NCBI GenBank assembly: GCA_050247895.1
Contig: JBFWTJ010000070.1
Location: 1-15,256 of the forward strand
DNA length: 15,256 nucleotides
Direction: 5' to 3'
DNA from: CAVPEW01 sp050247895
GTDB taxonomy: Bacteria > Actinomycetota > Acidimicrobiia > Acidimicrobiales > VFJN01
In this document: positions 1-9,338 of the stretch, in pieces
Layout: each line of letters starts with the position of its first letter
How positions within the stretch are numbered: position 1 is the stretch's first letter
Notes under the pieces: model-generated
Seen by the model: only the letters and a program-made list of their open reading frames with translations
Told to the model about the DNA's origin: nothing
The model's database searches: none
Program-made: the position numbers and the translations under genes

Positions 1-488
1 CCGCTCCCAGCTGCGCGCCGATAGCGGGACCCGCCCATCGCGTAGCGGTTGTTCAACGCTCGGGCGATGCCCACGGCTCTTAGGGAACCATCGCGGTCGA
101 GAGCGACCTGAGAACCTCCGACAACACTGACCTCTGGTCGAGAGCACAGGATCGCGACACAGGTGCGTACGTAGTGGGGTTCGATCCGCGTCCGAGCGTC
201 GATCCGACAGGTGATGTCACCCGTGGCGACCCGCAGGCCCACGTTGAGGTTGCTCGGCGTGGTCGCGATTGGGTTGTGGATCACCTCCGCCCTCGCGAAC
301 CCTCGCCCCGCGAGCGCAGCCGCTGCAGCATCTGCGCTGCCATCCGACGAGTCGCCGTCGACCACGAGGACCTCGATGCGCTCCTGCGGGTAGTCCTGGG
401 CCACGATGGCGTCCAGGCAGCCGCCTATGGCGGCGGCTTCGTCGCGCATGGGGATCAGCACCGTCACCAACGGACGGGAGCTGCTCAA
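1..488 (-). CDS. ExoA-like GT2 family glycosyltransferase (partial, C-terminus beyond window)
   Basis: Translating the minus strand from a TTG at 488 gives about 162 residues of a GT-A fold family 2 glycosyltransferase. Visible landmarks are the N-terminal strand VTVLIPMRDEAA (residues 8-19), LVVDGDSSDGS (41-51), the nucleotide-binding asparagines HNPIATTPSNLNVGLR (71-86), and a DXD-type metal site in the form CRIDARTRI (D97). VGGSQ and NNRYAMGGSRYRR follow. This motif order resembles ExoA-type enzymes of extracellular polysaccharide assembly, which transfer a sugar from a nucleotide donor to a lipid-linked acceptor at the cytoplasmic face of the membrane. The TTG start overlaps the TGA of the upstream sugar transferase (TTGA), so translational coupling is likely. 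A GTG seven codons later is an alternative start. The donor and acceptor sugars cannot be read from the sequence. The 3' end and any C-terminal membrane helices lie outside the window. Confidence 0.85.
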   Translation of the reverse strand, partial: MSSSRPLVTVLIPMRDEAAAIGGCLDAIVAQDYPQERIEVLVVDGDSSDGSADAAAAALAGRGFARAEVIHNPIATTPSNLNVGLRVATGDITCRIDARTRIEPHYVRTCVAILCSRPEVSVVGGSQVALDRDGSLRAVGIARALNNRYAMGGSRYRRAAGS

Positions 489-1798
489 CGTCCGGCCCCC
501 TCGCCACCCAGCATCGAGCGGATCGTACGGCCCACGATGCGCAGGTCGGTGACCAGGCCCTGGTTGCGGAGGTACCAGAACTCGTACTGGAGCTTCTGGA
601 GGGCGTCGGACTCGCTCCCGGCGTAGCCGTACTTCACCTGGGCCCAACCGGTGAGGCCCGGTCGTACGACGTGGCGGAGGCGGTAGAAGGGCAGCTTCTC
701 GGTGAGCTCGGCCACGTAGGCGGGCTGCTCGGGCCGGGGCCCCACCACCGACAGGTCGCCACGGAGGATGTTCAGGACCTGCGGGAGCTCGTCGAGGTGG
801 GTGCGCCGCAGGACCCGGCCGAAGGGCGTGACCCGGGGATCCCGCGCCCCGGTCCACTCGGTGGGCGAACCCGCGGCCGACGGACGCATGGTCCGGAACT
901 TGAGCATCGTGAACTCCCGGCCGCCCTTGCCGACCCGGGCCTGCCGGTAGAGCAGGGGGCCCCGGTTCGCCACCAGGTCCCCGACCAGGACGACCGGCAG
1001 GACCACGGCCAGGGCCACGGTCCCCGCCAGGGCCAGCGCCACGTCGACCACCCGCTTGGAGCGGACGTAGCGGGCCCGGTGGACCTCGCCGATGTCGAAC
1101 AGGAGCGACGCCTGCTCGAGCTCGGCGATGGGCAGCTTGCCCAGCCACTGCTCGTAGAAGCCCGACAGGGTGCGCACCCGCAAGCCAGCCTCGTGCAGTG
1201 CCGCGGCCTGGGCCACCAACCGCTCGTCGGCCAGGGCCGCTCGGTCGAGCACCAGGACCGTCGCGCCCTCGGCCACGGCGACCTCGGCCAAGCCCTCCCG
1301 GGCCGCAGCGTGGTCCAGCTCCACGACGACGGCTGCGGGGTGCTCGGGCGCGCCGGCCAGCTCCTCGCGCAGCTCGGCCACGTCGTCGGGCGTGCCCACG
1401 ACCGCGACCCGGTCCCGCGCCTCGGCCCGGGCCCGGCCGCCGATGGCCAACCCGGTGCAGGCGCCGAACCAGTCCACGAGCAGGACCGCCGACCCGAACA
1501 CCACGAAGCGGGGCAGCAGGGCGTCGCCGAGCACGAGCTGGAGGGCCGACATGGCGCCCGCCGCACCGCCCGCGGCCAGCATGGCGTGGGGCAGGGCGGC
1601 CCGGCGCGAACGGGGCACGTCGGGCAGGCCGACCGCGTAGGCGGCCACGCAGAGCAGCGCGGCGTAGGCGACGGTCCAGCCAAAGCGGGCCGACCCCGTG
1701 TAGGGGTAGTGCCCGATGTACCGGGCGTGGACCAGAGCCAGGCCGAACACCACCACCAGGACGCCCGCGTAGAGCAGCGGGCGGGCGGCCCGCCTCAC
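485..1798 (-). CDS. Polyprenyl-phosphate sugar-1-phosphate transferase (bacterial sugar transferase, WcaJ/PglC superfamily)
   Basis: This 437-residue protein probably starts an exopolysaccharide or O-glycan repeat by moving a sugar-1-phosphate from a nucleotide sugar to undecaprenyl phosphate. Residues 8-120 hold several hydrophobic helices, followed by a Rossmann-like CoA-binding-type region starting VAVVGTPDDV (131-140). The catalytic part begins near KRVVDVALALAG (248-259), a re-entrant or membrane helix. It then shows FTMLKFRTMR (296-305), the Asp-Glu dyad in THLDELPQ (D336-E337), LRGDLSVVGPRPE (345-357) and RPGLTGWAQVKYGY (379-392). All are hallmarks of the full-length polyisoprenylphosphate hexose-1-phosphate transferase family, and the length is normal for that family. 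The GTG start at 1798 lies 99 bases after the uvrA stop, without a clear ribosome site. The downstream GT2 gene overlaps it by four bases. The sugar specificity is unknown. Confidence 0.92.
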   Translation of the reverse strand: MRRAARPLLYAGVLVVVFGLALVHARYIGHYPYTGSARFGWTVAYAALLCVAAYAVGLPDVPRSRRAALPHAMLAAGGAAGAMSALQLVLGDALLPRFVVFGSAVLLVDWFGACTGLAIGGRARAEARDRVAVVGTPDDVAELREELAGAPEHPAAVVVELDHAAAREGLAEVAVAEGATVLVLDRAALADERLVAQAAALHEAGLRVRTLSGFYEQWLGKLPIAELEQASLLFDIGEVHRARYVRSKRVVDVALALAGTVALAVVLPVVLVGDLVANRGPLLYRQARVGKGGREFTMLKFRTMRPSAAGSPTEWTGARDPRVTPFGRVLRRTHLDELPQVLNILRGDLSVVGPRPEQPAYVAELTEKLPFYRLRHVVRPGLTGWAQVKYGYAGSESDALQKLQYEFWYLRNQGLVTDLRIVGRTIRSMLGGEGAGR

Positions 1799-1858
1799 GG
1801 CGCGGTGGCCAGGTCTCGGAGCATCCCCACCAGCATGAGGGCGTCGACGGCGGCTCTC

Positions 1859-1876
1859 AAGGACCGTTCGGCCCTT
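1859..1876 (-). terminator. Hairpin just after uvrA, possible terminator
   Basis: On the minus strand, 21 bases past the uvrA stop, AAGGGCC and GGTCCTT form a seven-pair stem (one G-U pair) around the loop GAAC. No run of T follows, so it is not a canonical intrinsic terminator. It could still end or protect the uvrA transcript before the polysaccharide genes, which run the same way. Weak evidence. Confidence 0.3.
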
Positions 1877-1897
1877 CCTGGACCCTGCGGGCCCGGC

Positions 1898-4750
<2,853 letters not shown>

Positions 4751-4756
4751 CGGACC

Positions 4757-4779
4757 AGGCTAGCGGCCGCCACCAACCA
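4757..4779 (-). promoter_or_regulatory. uvrA promoter, PafBC/RecA_NDp-like, leaderless
   Basis: On the minus strand TGGTTGGTG (4779-4771) matches seven of nine positions of the known mycobacterial DNA-damage promoter element TTGTCRGTG. It is followed by exactly eight bases and then TAGCCT (4762-4757), which fits the TANNNT -10. Six bases later is the uvrA GTG, so transcription should begin at or next to the start codon. The element-spacing-element arrangement is read directly. PafBC control is inferred from the consensus as I recall it from mycobacteria. Confidence 0.65.
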
Positions 4780-4780
4780 G

Positions 4781-4794
4781 CGAACGCATGTTCG
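4781..4794. promoter_or_regulatory. LexA-type SOS box upstream of uvrA
   Basis: CGAACGCATGTTCG is a perfect inverted repeat CGAAC-N4-GTTCG, the core of the LexA operator in Gram-positive bacteria and mycobacteria. It sits one base upstream of the -35-like element of uvrA, about 31-44 bases before the start codon, inside the 48-base gap between uvrA and the neighbouring membrane-protein gene. uvrA is a classical SOS gene, so the context agrees. LexA binding is an inference. Confidence 0.75.
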
Positions 4795-4798
4795 TCGT

Positions 4799-6529
4799 TC
4801 AGCGCCCCAGGCAGCGATAGGGCGGGGACACCCGCCTCGGACCCGACGCCTCGAGGTCCACGACGCCGTACCGTCGGCCCGTCTCGGCGGTGACGGCTCC
4901 TGCAACGGACCGCACCTCGGTGGCGTCGAAGCCGGCGAACGCCACCCGATCGACGCCTGCGGCGGCCACGACCTCCAGCACACGACCCAGCTCCCCGATC
5001 GGCGCGGCCAGCCAGCACCGCTCCGGCCACCCCCGCCAATCGAGGCGCGGGATCTGCGTGGTCGAGGCGACGAGGACGTCCGGGCCCAACGCGACGACCT
5101 GCTCGATGGCTTCGCCGTTGGACCGGCGCACCCGCTCGGTGATCAGGACGGCCGCGCCCCCCTGGACGACGAGCGAGGCCGCGAGCACCCCGGCGACGAA
5201 GCGCTCGCTCGAAAGGCGCCCAGCGCCGGCCGCACCGACCGAGCCCAGCAACCGTCGTGCACCGATGCCCGCAAAGGCTGCGAGGACACCCAGGAGAGGC
5301 GAGAAGAAGCGACCCCCCCACTGCAGCGACCCCCCATCGTCGTACTGCGTAGCCAGGACGAGGAGTGCGAAGGCACCGCAGGCAGCCGCCAGCGCCCGGC
5401 GACCGGCGCGATCCGTCGCGGCTGGATCCGGTCCGGCACCGACCCGAATCGGCGCCCGCCCCGATACGCCGGCGGGAACCGCGCACAGCAGGAGCAGTGG
5501 TGCCGCGGCGAACAACCCGGTTGCAGGGACGTCGGACGCCACCGCGACACGGCAGGTCGAGATCGCCAGGACCGCGACGAGGCGAAGCCCGGTGAGCTCC
5601 ACCGAGCCCTTGACGACCCCGACGACCACGAGAGCGACGCACAGTACGCCGAGGAACCCGAGCCACCGTTCGGGACCCGGTCCGATCCCCCCGTCGAGGA
5701 GAGAGGTGACCGCGGCGTCCAGACGGCGGCCGAGATCACCGACGGTCCCGCGAGCCGTCAAGGTGTCGCCCGAGGATCCCTGGGTCAGGCTCGCCGACCA
5801 GCTCCTCTCGGCCACCAACGTCGTTGCGGCGGTCGCCACACCGACGGCGGCGGGCAGCAGGTCGCGCCATCGGCGTTCGAGAGCTCCCACCATTGCCGCT
5901 CCACCCGCGACGGCCAGGGCCCAGAGGACACCCTCCGAACGCAGCAGGACGCCCGCACCGGCAGAGGCGGCCACAGCTACCAGCCAACGACGGTCGACCC
6001 TCGCCTGGAGCGTGGCCCACGCGAGCAGAGCGCCACATGCAGCCGACGGCGCATGGGCCCACAGGATCCACCCGTTGGCCGCGACGGGAGAGGCCGCCGC
6101 GATCCAGAACGCCCACGGCCCCGCTCTCGAGGACCCGATCCTCGCGGCGATGGCCCACGAGGCGATGGCCACGACGACGATGGACGTGACACCGAAGATC
6201 CTGAAGCCGAGGGCCTCGCCGAAGATGCCGGCGGCGACTGCGAGCAGGCCGGGCCACGCCGGATGGGAGACGTAGGTCCTCACCTGCCGGCCATCGAAGA
6301 CCGCCCCGAAGTAGGGCTGGTGCTCTCCCCGGGGATCGACCTCGAGGAAGGCATAGCCGACGTCGCCGCCGTTGTCTCGGGAGGCACGTGCTTGCAGAGC
6401 GTAGGTGCCCTCGTCCGTGGTGAAGGAGCTGTCCAGGTCGAGAACGCCCCACAGCGCGATCAACAGGACGCAGAGGACACCCACATGCCACCCGACGCGT
6501 CGGCGCACGGGTCCGTCCTTCTCGTCCAC
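4799..6529 (-). CDS. Polytopic membrane protein, probable GT-C fold glycosyltransferase (GT39/PMT-like)
   Basis: This 576-residue protein has a short cytoplasmic N-terminus, a first helix (about 14-32), and then an outer loop with SSFTTDEGTYALQARA (34-49). The D39-E40 pair is placed like the catalytic acids of GT-C enzymes, which take sugars from polyprenyl-phosphate donors on the outer side of the membrane. Further marks are YVSHPAWPG (86-94), LLRSEG (195-200) and QWGGRFFSP (403-411). The last resembles the G-x-R-F/Y-x-x-P loop seen in many such proteins. About ten hydrophobic segments follow in all, and the last 130 or so residues look like a soluble extracytoplasmic domain. The GTG start is 37 bases after uvrB, so it is probably cotranscribed with uvrB. 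The stop is 48 bases before uvrA. A role in DNA repair is not suggested by the sequence. The acceptor is unknown, and the GT-C call rests on motif placement only. Confidence 0.6.
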   Translation of the reverse strand: MDEKDGPVRRRVGWHVGVLCVLLIALWGVLDLDSSFTTDEGTYALQARASRDNGGDVGYAFLEVDPRGEHQPYFGAVFDGRQVRTYVSHPAWPGLLAVAAGIFGEALGFRIFGVTSIVVVAIASWAIAARIGSSRAGPWAFWIAAASPVAANGWILWAHAPSAACGALLAWATLQARVDRRWLVAVAASAGAGVLLRSEGVLWALAVAGGAAMVGALERRWRDLLPAAVGVATAATTLVAERSWSASLTQGSSGDTLTARGTVGDLGRRLDAAVTSLLDGGIGPGPERWLGFLGVLCVALVVVGVVKGSVELTGLRLVAVLAISTCRVAVASDVPATGLFAAAPLLLLCAVPAGVSGRAPIRVGAGPDPAATDRAGRRALAAACGAFALLVLATQYDDGGSLQWGGRFFSPLLGVLAAFAGIGARRLLGSVGAAGAGRLSSERFVAGVLAASLVVQGGAAVLITERVRRSNGEAIEQVVALGPDVLVASTTQIPRLDWRGWPERCWLAAPIGELGRVLEVVAAAGVDRVAFAGFDATEVRSVAGAVTAETGRRYGVVDLEASGPRRVSPPYRCLGR

Positions 6530-6549
6530 GGCCGGCGAGTCTGGCAGCC

Positions 6550-6566
6550 GCCGGCCCGCAGCCGGC
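6550..6566 (-). other. GC-rich hairpin directly after the uvrB stop
   Basis: GCCGGC-N5-GCCGGC forms a perfect six-pair stem that begins on the base after the uvrB stop codon and ends 20 bases before the next start. There is no T run. It could slow transcription or set the amount of the downstream membrane-protein message, or it may be chance in GC-rich DNA. Confidence 0.3.
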
Positions 6567-8582
6567 TCACCCCACCTCGCGCAGCTCCCGCTTCAGGTCC
6601 TTGATCTCGTCCCGGATCCTCGCCGCGTACTCGAAGCGCAGGTCGGCCGCGGCATCGTGCATCTCGTCCTCCAAGGTCTGGATGAGGCGACGCAGCTCGT
6701 CGCCGGGCATCTCGGCGACCTCCCTGCGCACCTTGTCCCGGCTCCGGGAGCGCTGCCCGCCCGACGGGAGCGGGGCGGTCTCCGAGGGCCGGAGGTGGGC
6801 GAGGATGTCGGTGACGGCCTTGCGGATCGTCTGGGGATCGATGCCGTGCTCGGCGTTGTAGGCGAGCTGGAGCTGCCGCCGCCGGTTGGTCTCGGAGATC
6901 GCCCGCTGCATGGAGTCGGTGACGGTGTCGGCGTACATGATCACCTGGCCCTCGACGTTGCGGGCGGCACGGCCGATCGTCTGGATCAGCGAGGTCTCCG
7001 AGCGCAGGAAGCCCTCCTTGTCGGCGTCGAGGATGGCCACCAGCGCGACCTCGGGCAGGTCGAGGCCCTCCCGGAGCAGGTTGATGCCGACCAGGACGTC
7101 GAACTCGCCGAGGCGCAGGTCGCGCAGGATCTCGATCCGCTCGATCGTGTCGATGTTCGAGTGCAGGTAGCGGACCCGCAAGCCCTGTTCGAGCAGGTAG
7201 TCGGTCAGGTCCTCGGCCATCTTCTTGGTCAGGGTCGTGACCAGCACCCGCTGATCACGCTCGATCCGGACCGCGATCTCGGTCATCAGGTCGTCGATCT
7301 GGCCCTTCGTCGGCCTCACCACGATCTCGGGATCGACCAGGCCCGTCGGACGGACGATCTGCTCCGCGATCTGGTCGGAGACCTGGAGCTCGAAGGCCCC
7401 CGGCGTCGCCGACATGAACACGACCTGGTTGAGCCGCTCCATCACCTCCTCGAACCGCAGCGGCCGGTTGTCCGCGGCAGAGGGGAGGCGGAAGCCGTGC
7501 TCGATCAGCACCTCCTTGCGGGACCGGTCGCCCTCGTACTGGCCGTGGAGCTGGGGCACCGCCACGTGGCTCTCGTCGATGACGAGGAGGAAGTCGTCGG
7601 GGAAGAAGTCGAGCAGGGTGTGGGGCGCCTCACCCGGAGCCCGACCGTCGATGGGCGCGGAGTAGTTCTCGATGCCGTTGCAGAAGCCGACCTCCTGCAT
7701 CATCTCCAGGTCGTACTGGGTGCGCATCCGCAGGCGCTGCGCCTCGAGCAGCTTGCCCTCGGCCTCGAACTGGGCCAGCCGCTCGCGCAGCTCCACCTCG
7801 ATCCGCTCGATGGCCTTGCGCATCCGCTCCTCGCCGGCCACGTAGTGGGTCGCCGGGTACAGCACGAGCTCATCGAGCACCGCGACCTGCTCCCCGGTCA
7901 GCGGGTCGACCACCTGGATCCGCTCGATCTCGTCCCCGAAGAGCTCGATCCGAACCGCCGTCTCGTCGTAGGCGGGGTGGACCTCGATCGTGTCGCCCCG
8001 GACCCGGAACTTGCCCCGGACCAGGTTCAGGTCGTTCCGCTCGTACTGCATGTCGACGAGCTTGCGCAGGATCGACCTCTGGTCCCGCTCCTCCCCCGCC
8101 TTCAGGAACAGCAGGTTCTCGCGGTACTCCTCGGGCGAACCGAGGCCGTAGATGCACGAGACGGAAGCCACGACGATCACGTCACGCCGGGTCAGCAGGG
8201 CTGCGGTGGCGGCGTGGCGGAGCCGGTCGATCTCGTCGTTGACCGACGAGTCCTTCTCGATGTAGGTGTCCGAGGCTGGCATGTAGGCCTCGGGCTGGTA
8301 GTAGTCGTAGTAGCTGACGAAGTACTCGACCCGGTTGTCGGGGAAGAGCTCCTTGAACTCGTTGGCCAGCTGGGCGGCCAGGGACTTGTTCGGGGCGAGC
8401 ACCAGGGTGGGGCGCTGCACCTGCTCGATGGTCCAGGCGATCGTGGCGCTCTTGCCCGAGCCGGTGATGCCCAGCAACGTCTGGAACCGGTCGCCCCGGC
8501 GGATGCCCTCGGCCAGCTGCGCGATCGCGCCCGGTTGGTCGCCCGCCGGCGCGAACTCGGACCTGACGCGGAACTCGGGCAC
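6567..8582 (-). CDS. uvrB: UvrABC excinuclease subunit B (helicase-like damage verification)
   Basis: UvrB is loaded by UvrA, verifies the lesion by strand insertion and recruits UvrC for incision. All 671 residues are present. Walker A is GITGSGKS (38-45). The DNA-clamping beta-hairpin region SYYDYYQPEAYMP (90-102) keeps its aromatic residues. Walker B is VIDESH (334-339), motif III FMSATPG (389-395), motif V NLLREGLDLPE (501-511) and motif VI QTIGRAARN (534-542). The C-terminal UVR helix pair that binds UvrC spans about 630-667. The stretch 598-628 is a variable linker rich in Ser, Pro and Arg. The GTG at 8582 gives the standard MPEF beginning and lies six bases after a -10 element. There is no ribosome site, which fits a leaderless transcript. 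coaE ends 35 bases upstream. Confidence 0.99.
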   Translation of the reverse strand: MPEFRVRSEFAPAGDQPGAIAQLAEGIRRGDRFQTLLGITGSGKSATIAWTIEQVQRPTLVLAPNKSLAAQLANEFKELFPDNRVEYFVSYYDYYQPEAYMPASDTYIEKDSSVNDEIDRLRHAATAALLTRRDVIVVASVSCIYGLGSPEEYRENLLFLKAGEERDQRSILRKLVDMQYERNDLNLVRGKFRVRGDTIEVHPAYDETAVRIELFGDEIERIQVVDPLTGEQVAVLDELVLYPATHYVAGEERMRKAIERIEVELRERLAQFEAEGKLLEAQRLRMRTQYDLEMMQEVGFCNGIENYSAPIDGRAPGEAPHTLLDFFPDDFLLVIDESHVAVPQLHGQYEGDRSRKEVLIEHGFRLPSAADNRPLRFEEVMERLNQVVFMSATPGAFELQVSDQIAEQIVRPTGLVDPEIVVRPTKGQIDDLMTEIAVRIERDQRVLVTTLTKKMAEDLTDYLLEQGLRVRYLHSNIDTIERIEILRDLRLGEFDVLVGINLLREGLDLPEVALVAILDADKEGFLRSETSLIQTIGRAARNVEGQVIMYADTVTDSMQRAISETNRRRQLQLAYNAEHGIDPQTIRKAVTDILAHLRPSETAPLPSGGQRSRSRDKVRREVAEMPGDELRRLIQTLEDEMHDAAADLRFEYAARIRDEIKDLKRELREVG

Positions 8583-8588
8583 GGTCGG

Positions 8589-8611
8589 AGGCTACCGATG
8601 CTCGATGACAG
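8589..8611 (-). promoter_or_regulatory. uvrB promoter, weak PafBC/RecA_NDp-like match, leaderless
   Basis: On the minus strand CTGTCATCG (8611-8603) matches six of nine positions of TTGTCRGTG, including the TGTCR core. It is followed by exactly eight bases and TAGCCT (8594-8589), the same -10 sequence as at uvrA. Six bases then separate it from the uvrB GTG. The geometry is identical to the uvrA promoter, which raises confidence. It lies inside the coaE-uvrB gap, so uvrB need not depend on coaE transcription. Confidence 0.55.
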
Positions 8612-8620
8612 CTCCTGTCA
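8606..8620. repeat. Perfect short inverted repeat overlapping the coaE stop and the uvrB -35 element
   Basis: TGACAG-CTC-CTGTCA is a six-base perfect inverted repeat with a three-base spacer. One arm contains the coaE stop codon and the other contains the TGTCA core of the uvrB promoter. It could be an operator or chance symmetry; no known consensus is matched exactly. Confidence 0.4.
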
Positions 8621-9217
8621 GGGTTGGCGAAGGCCCTGGATCCAATCCCAGGCCTCGTCCACCCGCCGGGCGAGATCCTCGAGCGTTCCGGAGTTGTCGA
8701 CGACCAGGTCGGCCCGGGCGAGGCGCTCGGCACGGCTCGCCTGACGGCCGATGCGAGCCCGGGCGTCGTCCTCGCGCATCCCCCGCTGCTCGACCAGGCG
8801 GCGCACGGCCAGCTCGGGGTCGACGTCGACCACGATCAGCCCCGCGTGGCTCGACCGGCCCGACTCGACCAGCAGGGGGACGTCGAGCACCACGACCCGG
8901 TCGGTCCCGGACAGCTCGGCCAGGCGCCGGGCGATCTCGGCCCGGACCGCCGGGTGGACGATGGCGTTCAGGTCGGCCAGCGCCTCGGGGTCGGCGAAGA
9001 CGACGTCGGCGACGGCCTGGCGGTCCAGCGTGCCGTCGGCGGCCACGACACCCGGCCCGAAGCGGGCCGCCATGGCCTCGAACACCGGCGTCCCGGGGAC
9101 CTGGAGCTCGCGGGTGATGGCATCGGCGTCCACCACCGCGGCACCCCTCGCCGCCAGCATCGCCGACACCGTCGACTTGCCCGATCCGATCCCCCCGGTC
9201 AGCCCGATCACCAGCAC
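8618..9217 (-). CDS. coaE: Dephospho-CoA kinase
   Basis: CoaE phosphorylates the 3'-hydroxyl of dephospho-CoA with ATP, the last step of coenzyme A synthesis in the cytosol. With the start at GTG 9217 the protein is 199 residues, the family's usual size, and opens MLVIGLTGGIGSGKST with the P-loop at 8-16. Next come VVDADAITREL (28-38), which holds the conserved Asp pair, IVHPAVR (86-92), VLDVPLLVESG (110-120) in the lid/CoA region, and the final ADLVVDNSGTLEDL (169-182). An in-frame start at 9394 would add 59 residues of Arg/Pro-rich sequence unlike any CoaE. I reject it because a -10 element TACCGT lies six bases before 9217, matching the leaderless pattern of uvrA and uvrB. coaE-uvrB adjacency is common in actinobacteria. 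Confidence 0.96.
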   Translation of the reverse strand: MLVIGLTGGIGSGKSTVSAMLAARGAAVVDADAITRELQVPGTPVFEAMAARFGPGVVAADGTLDRQAVADVVFADPEALADLNAIVHPAVRAEIARRLAELSGTDRVVVLDVPLLVESGRSSHAGLIVVDVDPELAVRRLVEQRGMREDDARARIGRQASRAERLARADLVVDNSGTLEDLARRVDEAWDWIQGLRQP

Positions 9218-9223
9218 CGGCGC

Positions 9224-9229
9224 ACGGTA
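9224..9229 (-). promoter_or_regulatory. coaE -10 element (leaderless)
   Basis: TACCGT on the minus strand fits TANNNT and is six bases from GTG 9217, the start that gives a normal-length CoaE. No -35 or damage-type element is visible upstream; the nine bases at the PafBC spacing do not match. Confidence 0.5.
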
Positions 9230-9300
9230 GCCCTGGCACCCGCGGTGGCGCCGCACCGGGCCGAGGTCGTCCGATCCGGACCCGGGGACCGGCCGCGACC

Positions 9301-9306
9301 TACGCT
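9301..9306 (+). promoter_or_regulatory. Possible -10 element for the histidine kinase transcript
   Basis: TACGCT fits TANNNT in the divergent coaE/kinase gap, pointing toward the kinase. Transcription would start near 9313-9314, giving a leader of about 25 bases before the kinase ATG. A GTG lies exactly there and opens a 30-codon reading frame in another phase. No -35 is evident. Confidence 0.35.
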
Positions 9307-9338
9307 CGTCGCCGTGCGGGAAGGGCAGCGGCGCACGC

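Noticed and set aside
217..507. 96-codon minus-strand frame overlapping the GT2 gene
   Set aside because: It is an Arg/Gly-rich shadow in another phase. The TTG 488 frame carries all GT2 motifs.
1799..1861. Short minus-strand frame before the sugar transferase ending in TGA that overlaps its GTG
   Set aside because: About 20 codons reading LRAAVDALMLVGMLRDLATAP with no strong start. The overlap is suggestive of coupling, but length and composition alone do not support a gene.
6405..8744. 779-codon plus-strand frame across uvrB
   Set aside because: It is the antisense shadow of uvrB, with repetitive Leu/Asp/His/Val composition and no domain.
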